The notes beneath the pieces are model-generated. The model made no database searches. It was not told the DNA's origin and worked only from the letters and a program-made list of their open reading frames with translations. A stretch of 64,000 nucleotides of DNA from Thermogemmata fonticola (lineage in GTDB: Bacteria > Planctomycetota > Planctomycetia > Gemmatales > Gemmataceae): NCBI RefSeq assembly GCF_013694095.1, contig NZ_JACEFB010000009.1, forward strand, positions 62,001-126,000, in the 5' to 3' direction. Shown here piece after piece: positions 50,210 through 59,831 of this stretch (position 1 is the stretch's first letter; each line of letters starts with the position of its first letter). A program made the position numbers and the translations under genes.

Positions 50210-52272
50210 TAGATGCCTCGGCCGTCGGGAGCCAGCACCAGCATGTAGAGTTCGCCTGTCGCATCCTCGCCGAAGGACAGGACCGGTTTTTTCGGGTCCG
50301 GTAAGGGGCGATTGGCCACGACCCGGCCGAGTTTGTCGTCGTATTTCAAGGCCCACACCCGCGAGGTCACATAGTCCGCATACAGGTAATACCCCTGCAA
50401 CTCCGGCAGGCGGCTGCCCCGATAGACGGCTCCGCCGGTGATGGACTTGCCGAGGTCATGATGGTATTCCCAGATCGGGTCGATGTACTCCGGCTTGGGT
50501 CCGCTGCCTTTGGGTCCGAAGGGGTGCAGTCCTTCGCGGCGGTTCCAGCCGTAGTTGCCTCCTTTGACGATGAGGTTGATCTCTTCGTAGAGGTTCTGGC
50601 CGACATCGCCGCACCAGAGCTGGCCGGTCGGCTTGTCGAAGGCGATCCGCCAGGGATTGCGCAAGCCGTAGGCGTAGATTTCCGGGCGGGCATCGGTTCG
50701 AACCACGAAGGGGTTGTCCGGCGGAATGGCGTAGGGCCGACCTTGTTCGCGGCGGTTGACGTCGATCCGCAGGATTTTGCCGAAGAGCGTCTTGAGATTC
50801 TGGCCGTGATCGAAAGGATCGTTGGCGGAGCCGCCGTCCCCGTGCACGATGTACAGATAGCCGTCCGGGCCAAAGAGAATGGTCCCGCCGTCGTGGTTCC
50901 AGAAGGGACGCTGGCGGTATTCGAGGATCAGCTCTTCGGAGTTGGGATCGAAGCGGGCGGGGTCTTTGGCATCCCGGCGGAAGCGCACGACCCGGTTGCG
51001 CATCTCCTCACTGGGGCGGGTGCGCTTGGGGGTGTAAAAGACGTACAGTTCCCCAGTGCGGGCAAAGTCGGGGTGGAACGCCAGACCCAGCAAGCCTTCC
51101 TCGTTGGTCCGGTCGTCGTATTGCACGCGGTCCTGGATGTCGAGGACGATCTCCGTCTTGCTCGCTTTGGGATCATTCGGGAAGGCGTGGATCACGCCGT
51201 GCTGCGTGGCCAGATAGAGGCGGTTGGAGCCGTCCCCGGCGTGGGTCAAGGCGATCGGGCGGAGCGGATTGGGTTTGCCCTCCGCGGTTTCGGGGGACCA
51301 GCCGGTCAGTTGCAACTGGGGGAAGGCCAGTTCCACGCGCAGGGCCAAGGGGGTTTCATCGACCGGCTCGTTGGGCACCTGGGCGGGGACCGCCACCACG
51401 GTACCGGCGGTCATATCCGGCACCAGGATCGCCTTGCGCTGTGGATCGTAACAGATGTCTGCCGCTGCCTTGAACTTGTCGCTGAGCAAAACCGGTTTGG
51501 CTCCCGGACGGGGAATGACATACACCTGCCCCTTGGACCAACTGGAGAGGAACAGCCGGCCATGCATGTCCCAGGCTAGGCCGTCCGCCCCCTCGATGCC
51601 GCTGGCGATCTTCTCGGCGCTGCCGTCGGCCAGTTTGACGCGGAACAGGTCCCCCGTATGGAAATCGGCGACGAGCAGGAAGGAAGTGCCGTCATTGAGC
51701 AGGCCGTTGGGCGTCTTCAGGGCCGCAAACTTTTTCGTGGAAATGACTGTGGAGACGGCGCCGGTTTTCGGATGAATGCGGTACACGGCCCCGCCGCCGC
51801 CCATGAGGTCCCCGGAGTCGCTGACGTAGATCACGCCGGTCTCGGCATCGACAGCCACGTCGTTGAGGAACTGGGGCTTTTCCGGGAACTTGTCCGCCGC
51901 CACAAAGACTTCCGCCTGGGGAGTCCGAGCGTTGGCATTGATCCGCAGCAGGCGTGTCTTATCCGTGACGTAGAGCCAGTTCTGGAAGGCGGCGATGCCC
52001 TTGGGATCGTTCAAGCCGCCGACAAAAGTGCGGACCTTGCCGTTGTCCAGCACCAGGACGGCGCCGTCGCCGTCCTTATCAAACTCGCCGATCACTGTGA
52101 TGAACACGCGATGGCCTGGCCCGATGCAGACGGACTCCGGATTGATCAAGCCGCTCGCCAGGGTTTTCTCCTGGGCGGCCAGCGGGGAAGTCGTTCCGGC
52201 CAGCAGCACCACCGTCAGAATCAGCGTTGGCATCCCGGAGCGCATCGCTTCCGTGAAACGTCGGCGCGGCAT
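50194..52272 (-). CDS. Secreted double-propeller protein: SMP-30/NHL-like plus PQQ sugar-dehydrogenase-like
   Basis: The 692-residue product has a signal peptide (about 1-33, MPTLILTVVLLAGTTSPLAA). An SMP-30/gluconolactonase-like propeller (about 36-310) includes NPESVCIGPGHRVFI, VYVSDSGD-like and NGLLNDGTSFLLVAD segments. A glucose/sorbosone-dehydrogenase-like propeller (about 330-692) follows, with LLGLAFHPDF, NHDGGTILFGPDGYLYIVHGDGG, GKILRIDVN, YGLRNPWRIAFD, GDVGQNLYEEIN and GGNYGW. The second half corresponds to soluble PQQ-dependent aldose dehydrogenases, including the likely catalytic His in NHDGGT. The pairing suggests oxidation of a sugar and hydrolysis of the lactone in one protein. 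GGAGG lies 6 bases before the ATG. It is divergent from the TolC-like gene. Confidence 0.9.
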   Translation of the reverse strand: MPRRRFTEAMRSGMPTLILTVVLLAGTTSPLAAQEKTLASGLINPESVCIGPGHRVFITVIGEFDKDGDGAVLVLDNGKVRTFVGGLNDPKGIAAFQNWLYVTDKTRLLRINANARTPQAEVFVAADKFPEKPQFLNDVAVDAETGVIYVSDSGDLMGGGGAVYRIHPKTGAVSTVISTKKFAALKTPNGLLNDGTSFLLVADFHTGDLFRVKLADGSAEKIASGIEGADGLAWDMHGRLFLSSWSKGQVYVIPRPGAKPVLLSDKFKAAADICYDPQRKAILVPDMTAGTVVAVPAQVPNEPVDETPLALRVELAFPQLQLTGWSPETAEGKPNPLRPIALTHAGDGSNRLYLATQHGVIHAFPNDPKASKTEIVLDIQDRVQYDDRTNEEGLLGLAFHPDFARTGELYVFYTPKRTRPSEEMRNRVVRFRRDAKDPARFDPNSEELILEYRQRPFWNHDGGTILFGPDGYLYIVHGDGGSANDPFDHGQNLKTLFGKILRIDVNRREQGRPYAIPPDNPFVVRTDARPEIYAYGLRNPWRIAFDKPTGQLWCGDVGQNLYEEINLIVKGGNYGWNRREGLHPFGPKGSGPKPEYIDPIWEYHHDLGKSITGGAVYRGSRLPELQGYYLYADYVTSRVWALKYDDKLGRVVANRPLPDPKKPVLSFGEDATGELYMLVLAPDGRGIYRFAK

Positions 52273-52454
52273 TCTGTTCCTCCCTGCGGAAAAAACATGA
52301 TGTTGGGGCAGTTCCTGGTAGAGAAACTGCGTGGTGTTGATAGTGTCTGAAGCGTGGAGCGGCGGGGCAAGGGCCGTCGGAAAAACTGGGGCAAATCACG
52401 GGATTGTGCCGATAGTAACGGCGAGGTGCTCGCCAACGAGGAAAGGGCGGCGGT
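52273..52454. promoter_or_regulatory. Divergent promoter region, double-propeller / TolC-like gene
   Basis: These 182 bp between two divergent start codons must hold both promoters. No clear -35/-10 pairs were recognised by eye. Confidence 0.4.
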
Positions 52455-54134
52455 ATGCTGACCGGCCGGAAGATGCGGCGCTGCGGATGGTTCTGCCTGC
52501 CTGTGGTGGGGCTAGCTGGCTGCGTCGGAGACCTTCATCCTCATCACGGACCGGCGTTCCTGGAACGGCGCTCCCCGCCGCCGCTTGCCCGGATGGCATC
52601 GGTTCCGCCACGGCAAGCCGCCTCCCCTTTTCCCAAGGAACCGGAACCCCCTCCTTTGGCCGAGCTGCCCTTGCAACCGACGGCCGACCGGGAAACGGCT
52701 TCCTCGCTTTCCCAGGCCGATGCACTTTCCGCCGCCGAGACCCCGCTGGGAAAAACGGAGGGAAGCAGCGGAGCGGAACGGGCTGACGCTGCGCGGCCAG
52801 AAGCCGGTGGGCCTCCCCGGTCCGCTTCAGATGGGCCTCCCCGGTCCGCTTCAGATTCCGGAGCGAGTTTGCCACCGCCCGCCGTTCCGCTTCCCGAGGC
52901 TGCTCCGCTGCCGGCCGCACCCTTGACCCTGGATCAGATTATCCACGCGACCCTTTGGGCGGACCCGTTTCTGCGGGCTGGTTTTGAGAGCATACCCCAG
53001 GCACAAGCCGACGCCTTGACCGCCTCCTTGCTGCCCAATCCCCAGTTGATCATCAGCCAAACGCTCCTGCCCTTGACCCGCCCTTTCACTCCGGACAAGG
53101 AAGGGGGGCCGCCGCAGTTGGATGTGGGCATCCGCTACCCGATCGACTGGTTCCTCTTCGGCAAGCGGGTGGCAGCATTGCAGAGTGCCGCCTTGGGCGT
53201 GCGCGTGGCGGAGGCGGAGTTTGCCAACGTTGTCCGGCAGCGGGTCCTGGAAGCGGCCCTGCGCTACTACGATCTGCTGGAAGCGAAGGCGTTGGTGGAG
53301 TTGGCGGCCCAGGATGTGGAAAACCTGCGGCGGATCGAGGAGATCACGGCCAAAGCGGTGGCTGGCGGCGGACGCCCGCGGGTGGAATTGCAGCGGGTCC
53401 AACTCGACCGTTTGCGCGCCGAACAAGGACTGCGCGAGGCAGAAAAGAATCGCGTAGCCGCCGCGGCCCGCTTGCGCGCGGTCTTGGGACAAAGCGCAGC
53501 CGACCCCGCTTTCGATGTCGCCGGCGATATTCGGGAGGTGTCCATTCCGGTGCTGCCCTCCGCTGAAGAAGCCTATGCCCTGGCGGTGGAAGAACGCCCG
53601 GACCTGGCGGCCCTGCGCCTGCGCGTGCAGCAAGCCGAGGCGAACCAGCTCGTCGAACAGCGCAAAGCCTGGCCGGATGTTACCCCCTTCCTCGGTTACA
53701 CCCGCCAGTTCCAGCGCCGGGCAATGGCCATGCCGGATGCCAGCTCCTTCGGCTTCGGCCTGGAAGCCTCTTTGCCCGTCTTCGACCGCAATCAGGGGAA
53801 TCGCCTGAAGGCCCAGTCTGTGACAGCACAGAGTCAGTATCAATTGCAGGCAGCGTTGGCGGGGCTGCGGGCGGAGGTGGAACAGGCGGCCCAGGAAGTG
53901 CGCACCGCCGCGGCCAATGCCCGCACTGTGGCGGAGGAACAGTTGAAACTCGCCGCCGAGGTCCGCGATAGCATCGCCAGGGCCTACGAGGCCGGGGGCC
54001 GGCCCCTCCTGGATGTCCTGGATGCCCAGCGGAACTACCGGGAAACTTACCGCCTTTACATCACCAGCCGGGCAGCCTTGGCTCGTGCCATCGCCCAATT
54101 CAATGCCGCGGTCAACCGCCGTCTCCTGCCCTAG
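52455..54134 (+). CDS. TolC-like outer-membrane efflux lipoprotein
   Basis: The 559-residue product has a lipoprotein signal with lipobox LAGC (Cys23). A Pro/Ala/Ser-rich linker (about 30-155) contains an exact 8-residue tandem (GPPRSASD twice). The outer-membrane-factor domain (about 160-555) has two coiled-coil/beta repeats: LTLDQIIHATLWADP and ADALTASLLPNPQLIIS open it, and YEAGGRPLLDVLDAQRNYRETYRLYITSRAALARAIAQFNAAVNR is the typical C-terminal hairpin. It forms the outer-membrane tunnel for a type I or RND efflux/export pump. No membrane-fusion or inner-membrane pump gene is adjacent, so the partner is elsewhere. GAGGAAAGGG lies upstream of the ATG. Confidence 0.93.
   Translation: MLTGRKMRRCGWFCLPVVGLAGCVGDLHPHHGPAFLERRSPPPLARMASVPPRQAASPFPKEPEPPPLAELPLQPTADRETASSLSQADALSAAETPLGKTEGSSGAERADAARPEAGGPPRSASDGPPRSASDSGASLPPPAVPLPEAAPLPAAPLTLDQIIHATLWADPFLRAGFESIPQAQADALTASLLPNPQLIISQTLLPLTRPFTPDKEGGPPQLDVGIRYPIDWFLFGKRVAALQSAALGVRVAEAEFANVVRQRVLEAALRYYDLLEAKALVELAAQDVENLRRIEEITAKAVAGGGRPRVELQRVQLDRLRAEQGLREAEKNRVAAAARLRAVLGQSAADPAFDVAGDIREVSIPVLPSAEEAYALAVEERPDLAALRLRVQQAEANQLVEQRKAWPDVTPFLGYTRQFQRRAMAMPDASSFGFGLEASLPVFDRNQGNRLKAQSVTAQSQYQLQAALAGLRAEVEQAAQEVRTAAANARTVAEEQLKLAAEVRDSIARAYEAGGRPLLDVLDAQRNYRETYRLYITSRAALARAIAQFNAAVNRRLLP
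52808..52855 (+). repeat. 24-bp in-frame tandem duplication in the TolC-like gene
   Basis: TGGGCCTCCCCGGTCCGCTT followed by CAGA occurs at 52808-52831 and 52832-52855 without mismatch, adding eight residues (one extra GPPRSASD) to the linker. Confidence 0.9.
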
Positions 54135-54356
54135 CTTCGTCTGGCTTTGGGCGAGCAGGACAAAGAGCGCGCACTGGCCCTGCCTGGGACAACCGGCTTC
54201 GGCAAGCCCTTGTCTCGATGTGGCAAGCTACTGGCCCCTGGCCGGGAAGCGGACGGCTCGTGTTGGCCGAACGTCCAGCCGCCGGGCATAGTTCCAGGGC
54301 CGCATTCCGTGGTCGTGGGACAGGGGCGCGTCAGCGGCGCGGTTCGGAATCAGGCA

Positions 54357-57300
54357 TCAAGGCCGGGCAGCTTCCAAAGCGTTCCGCACAGGACCCTGGA
54401 TGGGGCTGAGCAGGTTGTTGAGTTCCCGGTAGGACAGTCGGGTGCTCTGCTCGCGGCTGCTTGCCTGGCGGAAGTCATCGGCGGCGCGGTCCCGCTGGCC
54501 GAGCATCCAGTGGGCGGCGCCGAGGTAGTACCACGCGACGGGATCGCTGGGGTCGTGGAGCAGCGCCTGTTCCGCGGCTTGGGCGGCCTGGGGGAAGCGT
54601 CCCTGGCGGTAGGCCTGGATGGCCTGGTGGAGGTGGGAGCGGGCCAGTTGCGGGTTTGTGGGTTGCTCCTGGGGCGGCCGGCGCAGGGGCGCGAGAGGAT
54701 CGTGGACAGCGAGGCGGGCTTGCTCAGCCAGGGCGACCCAGGAACGCTGGGCTTGGCGGGCCGGTTCATAGGCGGGGCTTTGCCGGGCCTGGTCCAGGTG
54801 CGCCAGGGCTTCCGCCGGCTGTTGGGCCAGGACGGCGGCCAGTGCCAGCAGCACGTGGGCCTGCGCCGCTTCCTCCGAGGCGGGATCGGCCCGTTGGAGC
54901 ACTTTGCGGGCGGCTTGTTGGGCGGCGGGAACGTCGGCGGGCCGGCGGGCTTCCGCCAGCAGTTGCAGCCAGAGCTGGAGCAGCTCGGCGTCGCTCGGAG
55001 TCTGGGCCAGCTTCTGCCGCAGGTTCTCCTGCTGCTGTTGGGCCTGACGCAGCTCCGCTTGTAGTTCCTGCTCCCGCTTCTGGGCGGCGGCTTGCAACTG
55101 CTCCCGCAGCCGTTTCTGCTCCGCGGCCGCTTGCTCCTGCAAACTCCGGCGTTCTTTGGCAAAGGCGTCCGCCTGCTGTTGCACCTGCTGTTGCAAGCGC
55201 TGGAGGGCAGCCGTCAGGGTGCGCTTGTCCTCTTGCAGTTGCCGCAGTTGCTGCACGTCCGGCTTGCTGTTAAGCAGGGCGATGGCACGGCGCTGGGCTT
55301 CCAGCAGAGCGGCGGGATCGTACTGATCCGCCAGGAGGCGGGCCGCTTGCAGCTCCTTGGCCAACGCGAGCAGTTGCTGCTGGAACTGCTGCGCCTGCTT
55401 TTCCAGATTCTGCCGTTGTGTGAGGCTGGCTTGCAGTTCCTTGTCCAGCTTTTGCATCTGTTGGCGGACCTGAGCCAGGTCAGCCTCCAGCTTCTTGCGC
55501 TGGTCCCCGGCGTTGCGCAGTTCCTTTTCGACTTCCTCTCGCCGGGCGAGGGCCGTACGCAGGTCGTCCTGCACTTTGGTGAGGTTCTTTTCCAGTTGTT
55601 GCCGCTCGGTTTCCAATTGCTTGCGGGTCTCGGCGGCGGCTTGCAAAGTTCGCTCCACCTGCTGGAGCCGGCTTTGGACCTGCTGGAGTTGCTGGGCGGT
55701 CTGTTGCGCTTGCTGGGCGAGGCGCTGGTTTTCATCATCCTTGAGGCGGGCGGCCTCCTGGGTTTGGTTCAGTTGCTGCTGGGCCTGTTCGAGTTGTTGC
55801 CGGGCTTGGGTCAATTCTGTGGACAGAGCAGTGAGGCGTTGTTCGGCTTCGCGGTTGCGGCTTTCCAGAGCGGCGGTCGGGCCGATGGCGCCCGTGAAGT
55901 AAAGGGCAGCTCCCACTCCGACAGGCAGGGCCAAACCGAGCAGGGTCCCTCCGACCCAAGCTCCGAAGCGGCTGGCGGCGGGAGCAGGGGCCGCTCGGCG
56001 GCGCAGGTCCTCGGCTTCCGGCGGCGGAGCAGCCAGACTGGACGGGATCGGGGCCGCTGCTGGGACCGAGGCGGCCTGAGCTTCGGCGGCGATCTCCTGC
56101 GGTGTAGGACGCGACAGAATCGCCGAACTGCTCGGCTTGATCACCGCGGAGCGCGGACCGGAGGGAACCGCCGGCTCACCGCTGAAGAGATCGGAAGACG
56201 GGGTGGCCACCGGCGCTTCCTCGACGCTCCATTCGATGATGCCGCTGTCGGTCGGCTGGACCGTGGGTTTGGGGCTGGGGTGAGCTGGGGGAGCCGCCGT
56301 CCCGCCGAGCAGCTCCGTGCCTGCTTGGAAATCGAAGTCCGCGTCGAAGATGCTGGAGGGATCGCGCGGCGGAGGCGGAACCGCCGAGAGGATATGCTCC
56401 TGCGGGTCCTCGACGTACATTTCCGGGATGGTCGCTTCCGAGGGGGGCTGACGGCGGACCGGGGATGGCAGAATGTCCGAGGACGCGGCCTTTTCCGCCT
56501 CCTCCAGTTCCTTGGGGACCGGGCCAAGGTCCACGTCGATGTCGAAGCCGGACTCCGTGGACGAACCGGGGCGCAGGGTCCGTCCCACACCGGGGTTGGG
56601 AATGTGGACGGCGGAGGAATGGTGGCCCGGTTGCATCAGGTCCGCCAAAATGTTGGAGGCTTCCGGCATGGGGAGCGGGGCGGCACCGTAATCCGGGGCA
56701 TCCGACGGCGGCTGAAGCTGACCGCTGGAAATGTCCTCAGCCAGTGGCGGAGCGGAAGCGGAACCCGACGGCGGCCGGCGCATTCCCCCCAGGAAGGACA
56801 ACGCGCTGTCCTCTCCTTCCGACCAGGCCGGACGCGCACTGTGGATGTTCGAGCTTTCCGTGCCCGGAGGGGTCAGGAACGGCCCGAAGAGATTGGAGCT
56901 TTCCGCAGCCGGTCCCGGCGGCGGGGCCGAAGCATGGATATCCGAGCTGACTTCCCCACCCGATGGAGCTGCGGCTAAAGAGGCCGCCGAGGCTGTTTCT
57001 TCGTTCCCTGCCAACGGGGGAACAGTTGGGGCAGCGGGAAGCGGTGCCTCGGTTCCTTCCGGCGGTTGGCTCGCCGCAGGGAGATCGACAGCGGGTGGAG
57101 CCACGGCCTGCGGATCGACAGGGCCTTCTGCCCCCAGCTCCACGTCCTCAGCCAGCGGAACTTCTTCGGCTTCCGGCAGCTCACTTCCTGCGGACGAAGA
57201 AGCATCGCGGGACGAAGCCGCAGACGATGGAGGCGAACCGACGAAGCTTTCCGCTCCAGCCGTCCAGGCACTGGTTGGACGAATTGGATGAGCCGAGGCG

Positions 57301-57566
57301 GAAGTTACACTCCCTGGCCCAGGAGGCGGGGCATCCAGGGGGATAGCGGCCTCATCTTCCCAAGCGGAGGCGGCCGGAGGGGATGGCTCCGCGGCCTGAT
57401 CAGCCGGTGGGCCTGCCGTCGCCGCGAAAAGATCGGCTAGCTCCGGGGGCAATTCGCCGGGCGAAGCCGCCGGGAGGAACTCCGGCCCCGTTCCCGCCGT
57501 TGGCTCTGGCTCAGGCTGTCTTTCCGCTTGTCTTTCCGAAGGGGGAACATCGGATGGCTGATTCAT
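54357..57566 (-). CDS. Large membrane protein: Pro/Ala-rich N-terminus, coiled coil, TPR-like C-terminus
   Basis: The 1069-residue product has about 530 residues of Pro/Ala/Ser/Glu-rich low complexity at the N-terminus. One transmembrane helix (about 535-562, VGGTLLGLALPVGVGAALYF) follows, then a very long coiled coil (about 568-855; Gln/Leu/Glu/Arg heptads such as QQLEQAQQQLNQTQEAARLK). A helical TPR-like end (about 860-1060) contains AYRQGRFPQAAQAAEQALLHDPSDPVAWYYLGAAHWML. It is probably a scaffold, with N-terminus and coiled coil on opposite sides of the membrane. The ATG at 57566 has GGAG about 10 bases upstream; the longer frame is not protein-like. It is divergent from a small RHH-like gene. 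No enzyme motif was seen. Confidence 0.8.
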   Translation of the reverse strand: MNQPSDVPPSERQAERQPEPEPTAGTGPEFLPAASPGELPPELADLFAATAGPPADQAAEPSPPAASAWEDEAAIPLDAPPPGPGSVTSASAHPIRPTSAWTAGAESFVGSPPSSAASSRDASSSAGSELPEAEEVPLAEDVELGAEGPVDPQAVAPPAVDLPAASQPPEGTEAPLPAAPTVPPLAGNEETASAASLAAAPSGGEVSSDIHASAPPPGPAAESSNLFGPFLTPPGTESSNIHSARPAWSEGEDSALSFLGGMRRPPSGSASAPPLAEDISSGQLQPPSDAPDYGAAPLPMPEASNILADLMQPGHHSSAVHIPNPGVGRTLRPGSSTESGFDIDVDLGPVPKELEEAEKAASSDILPSPVRRQPPSEATIPEMYVEDPQEHILSAVPPPPRDPSSIFDADFDFQAGTELLGGTAAPPAHPSPKPTVQPTDSGIIEWSVEEAPVATPSSDLFSGEPAVPSGPRSAVIKPSSSAILSRPTPQEIAAEAQAASVPAAAPIPSSLAAPPPEAEDLRRRAAPAPAASRFGAWVGGTLLGLALPVGVGAALYFTGAIGPTAALESRNREAEQRLTALSTELTQARQQLEQAQQQLNQTQEAARLKDDENQRLAQQAQQTAQQLQQVQSRLQQVERTLQAAAETRKQLETERQQLEKNLTKVQDDLRTALARREEVEKELRNAGDQRKKLEADLAQVRQQMQKLDKELQASLTQRQNLEKQAQQFQQQLLALAKELQAARLLADQYDPAALLEAQRRAIALLNSKPDVQQLRQLQEDKRTLTAALQRLQQQVQQQADAFAKERRSLQEQAAAEQKRLREQLQAAAQKREQELQAELRQAQQQQENLRQKLAQTPSDAELLQLWLQLLAEARRPADVPAAQQAARKVLQRADPASEEAAQAHVLLALAAVLAQQPAEALAHLDQARQSPAYEPARQAQRSWVALAEQARLAVHDPLAPLRRPPQEQPTNPQLARSHLHQAIQAYRQGRFPQAAQAAEQALLHDPSDPVAWYYLGAAHWMLGQRDRAADDFRQASSREQSTRLSYRELNNLLSPIQGPVRNALEAARP

Positions 57567-58160
57567 GATCGCTCCACTCCCTGCCCTGACTGATATGGGA
57601 TAATGGTCCGGCTTGGTTCCGCTGCGGAACCGCGGCCTGGCGGAGCTTCCCTGCTTCTGAATCCCGTTCCCGGCCGTCATCCTTCAAGGCGTGCGCCAAG
57701 GGGATTGACTCCATTGTCTGTGCGTGGCTGAGGCGATGCAATGGTTTTTTACCACATTTTCCCCCTCCTTGGTGCTCCTCGTCGGGGAATCGGAAGAATT
57801 GGGACGCGGACTTGTTGGCGGAGGTGAAATTTTGCCGCTTCACTCGCAAAAGCAGGAGGCCGCCGGGGCTGCGGTTTCCCCCTTGCCTGGAAAGCGGGCA
57901 GGGATGCCAACAAGCGCGACAGAAGGAGGAAGACCAACCTTGCCGGTGACTGAAGACGGGGATCGGGATGAGGGACGGCAATCCCGCGTTGGCTCGAAGG
58001 GGAGAAGGTGGAGGGGAAAGTTGGCTCCGAGGCGGCACAGGGTTTGCTCCGATCTTCGGCACGGGCAGGGAAAGCCGCGAGGACCTGGGAGATGTCAGCG
58101 GCTGACCCCTCCTGGCGTGGGGAACGGGGTAGTTGGCCCGCTGGCGGTGAGGATTCGATC
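57567..58160. other. 594-bp divergent intergenic region
   Basis: It lies between the coiled-coil/TPR gene and the small RHH-like gene. It contains a pyrimidine-rich, lower-GC stretch at 57740-57775 and should hold both promoters. A 188-codon frame crossing it has irregular composition and overlaps the better RHH-like frame, so it is not called. Confidence 0.4.
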
Positions 58161-58367
58161 GTGCAACCGCTTTTCGATGCAGTCTGTGGTGAGGTCGTGC
58201 GGAGCGATGACGAAGTGGTGGAGCTGTCGCTTTTGCTGCCGCGCTGGCAAATCCTGGCTCTGGAAGAGGCCGCCCACCGCTGGGGTATGACCACGGGCCA
58301 ATTCATCCGCAAGCTGCTGGCTGAAGTGCTGGCCGCTCCCCCCGCCCTGCCGCCGGATTGGCAGTGA
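58161..58367 (+). CDS. Small ribbon-helix-helix-like protein (68 aa)
   Basis: Starting at GTG (58161), with GAGG 8 bases upstream, the product has a short acidic lead-in, a strand (EVVELSLLLP, about 20-29) and two helices (RWQILALEEAAHRWG and TTGQFIRKLLAEVLA). That is the strand-helix-turn-helix plan of ribbon-helix-helix regulators such as CopG/Arc or of antitoxin N-termini. Frames that extend upstream to 58008 are less protein-like. A regulatory role, possibly on the divergent coiled-coil gene, is inference. No toxin gene is next to it. It converges on the cytochrome gene 45 bp away. Confidence 0.6.
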   Translation: MQPLFDAVCGEVVRSDDEVVELSLLLPRWQILALEEAAHRWGMTTGQFIRKLLAEVLAAPPALPPDWQ

Positions 58368-58412
58368 GACCCTCCTGACACGGGGCCGATCCGATCCCCC
58401 GGCGCAAGCCGT

Positions 58413-59831
58413 TCAGAGGGTTTTCAAGTACTCGATCAAGTCCCAGCGTTGGGATTCGGTCAAAGAGTCGCCGTAGGTATGGCCGGCGTTGCTCCGCCCC
58501 GGCTGGGTGGTGTCGTAGATTTTGCGGCGCTCGATGGGGGGCAAGTTGGGATCAGGGGGTTGGGTCAGTTCGGTGAATTTCCAGCCGACGCGGAGGGTGT
58601 CGTAATCCTCGACCTCGGTGCGGAAGGAGCGGGTAAAGCGGCGGGGGCGCGCGCTGGATTTGAGCACGTGATAGAGCGTCGGGACGCTGCCGTTGTGGAA
58701 ATACGGTGCGGTGGCCCAGATGCCGTCGAGCGGCGGGGCCTGGTAGCCGTCGGTCCAACGCAGGCGCTTGCCCCGGAAGAACCAGCCATCCGCTTCTTGC
58801 CCGAACCAGGAGCGGGAGTAAGCCTCGCCGTAAGCGATGCTGACCGCGGCATGACGCTGGGGATCGGTGCCGATCTCCTCCAGGGGAATGATTTTGTTCG
58901 GGTAGGTCCCGTTCGGGCCGTAGGTGCCGTGGCAGCGGGCACAGTGCTGGCGGAAGATGGCTTCTCCCCGGCGGGCCTTGGCCGAGTCGATGGGGAAGGG
59001 GTACTTGGGCGGCTCCAGGCTCAGCAGGTACTGCTGAATGTCGCGGAAGGCCGGTTCCGCCCGGTGGAAATCCGCGGGAGCGGTCAAGGGGTGCATCATG
59101 AATTGCATGAGGGTGCGCACGCTGCGGCTGTCCATGCCGCCGGTGTAGTAAAGCGTTTGCTTCTTTTTCATCAGCCACCAGGCGGGAACGTCGGCGCAAC
59201 TGTCGTCGCGCAGGCCGAGGTTTTGCCACTGGCTGCGGAGTGTCAGGTCAGGCTGGCGCCAGCCGAGCAGATAGACGCCGAAGGCATCCGCCTCATTCGT
59301 GCCGCGGACATTGCAGAAGGTGAAGGGCAGCTTGACAGGGCGGCCGTCGGCCCGGAACAACTCCTCGAAAAGCGCCTGAATGTCCAGGGTGTGATTCCCC
59401 AATCCGATATAGCTTTGGCCGAAGAGGGAGCTGCCGTGGCAGAGCATGCAGTCGATGGCGATAGCGGGACGGAGGAGAATCTGGCCGCGGCGCAGACCCA
59501 TCGGCAGGCCGTCGTTTGGGTAGGGGGCCGGGTGCAGGCCGTAGCGCTGCCGGAAGGCGGCGGCATAATCGGCGGGTTTTTCCGGCACGCCCCATTGCTG
59601 CCAGGCCCGCTCCACGGAGTGCACGCTCCAGAAACCCGGAACGAAAGCCGTGCGCGTCAACGCCTGGTAGCCCCGCTCCACGGCGGCCTGGCTCTCGGCT
59701 CGCCGGTCGGCGCTGCGCGAATCCTCCCCCGCCACACCGGGCACGGCCAGCCACCACAGTCCAGCGCCCAGCAGCAACACGCCGCTGCCTCCGATTAGGC
59801 TCCCAAGCCGTGGCACTCCTCGCACTCTCAT
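58413..59831 (-). CDS. Di-haem cytochrome c protein
   Basis: The 472-residue product has an export helix (about 10-32, GGSGVLLLGAGLWWLAVPG). It has two haem sites: CMLCH (about residue 125) and CARCH (about 293). Between them it reads like the cytochrome c peroxidase/MauG-type scaffold, with IGLGNHTLDIQALF, DGYQAPPLDGIWATAPYFHNGSVPTLYHVLK (a conserved di-haem-peroxidase-like stretch) and a C-terminal LTESQRWDLIEYLKTL. Electron transfer or peroxidase-like oxidation in the periplasm is likely; the substrate is unknown. The ATG at 59831 is chosen because it precedes the export helix and has GAGGGAGGG about 5 bases upstream. It stands alone. Confidence 0.88.
   Translation of the reverse strand: MRVRGVPRLGSLIGGSGVLLLGAGLWWLAVPGVAGEDSRSADRRAESQAAVERGYQALTRTAFVPGFWSVHSVERAWQQWGVPEKPADYAAAFRQRYGLHPAPYPNDGLPMGLRRGQILLRPAIAIDCMLCHGSSLFGQSYIGLGNHTLDIQALFEELFRADGRPVKLPFTFCNVRGTNEADAFGVYLLGWRQPDLTLRSQWQNLGLRDDSCADVPAWWLMKKKQTLYYTGGMDSRSVRTLMQFMMHPLTAPADFHRAEPAFRDIQQYLLSLEPPKYPFPIDSAKARRGEAIFRQHCARCHGTYGPNGTYPNKIIPLEEIGTDPQRHAAVSIAYGEAYSRSWFGQEADGWFFRGKRLRWTDGYQAPPLDGIWATAPYFHNGSVPTLYHVLKSSARPRRFTRSFRTEVEDYDTLRVGWKFTELTQPPDPNLPPIERRKIYDTTQPGRSNAGHTYGDSLTESQRWDLIEYLKTL

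Noticed and set aside
55092-56978. 628-codon plus-strand frame opposite the coiled-coil gene
   Set aside because: Leu/Arg-rich mirror of a Gln/Leu/Glu coiled coil; a typical shadow.
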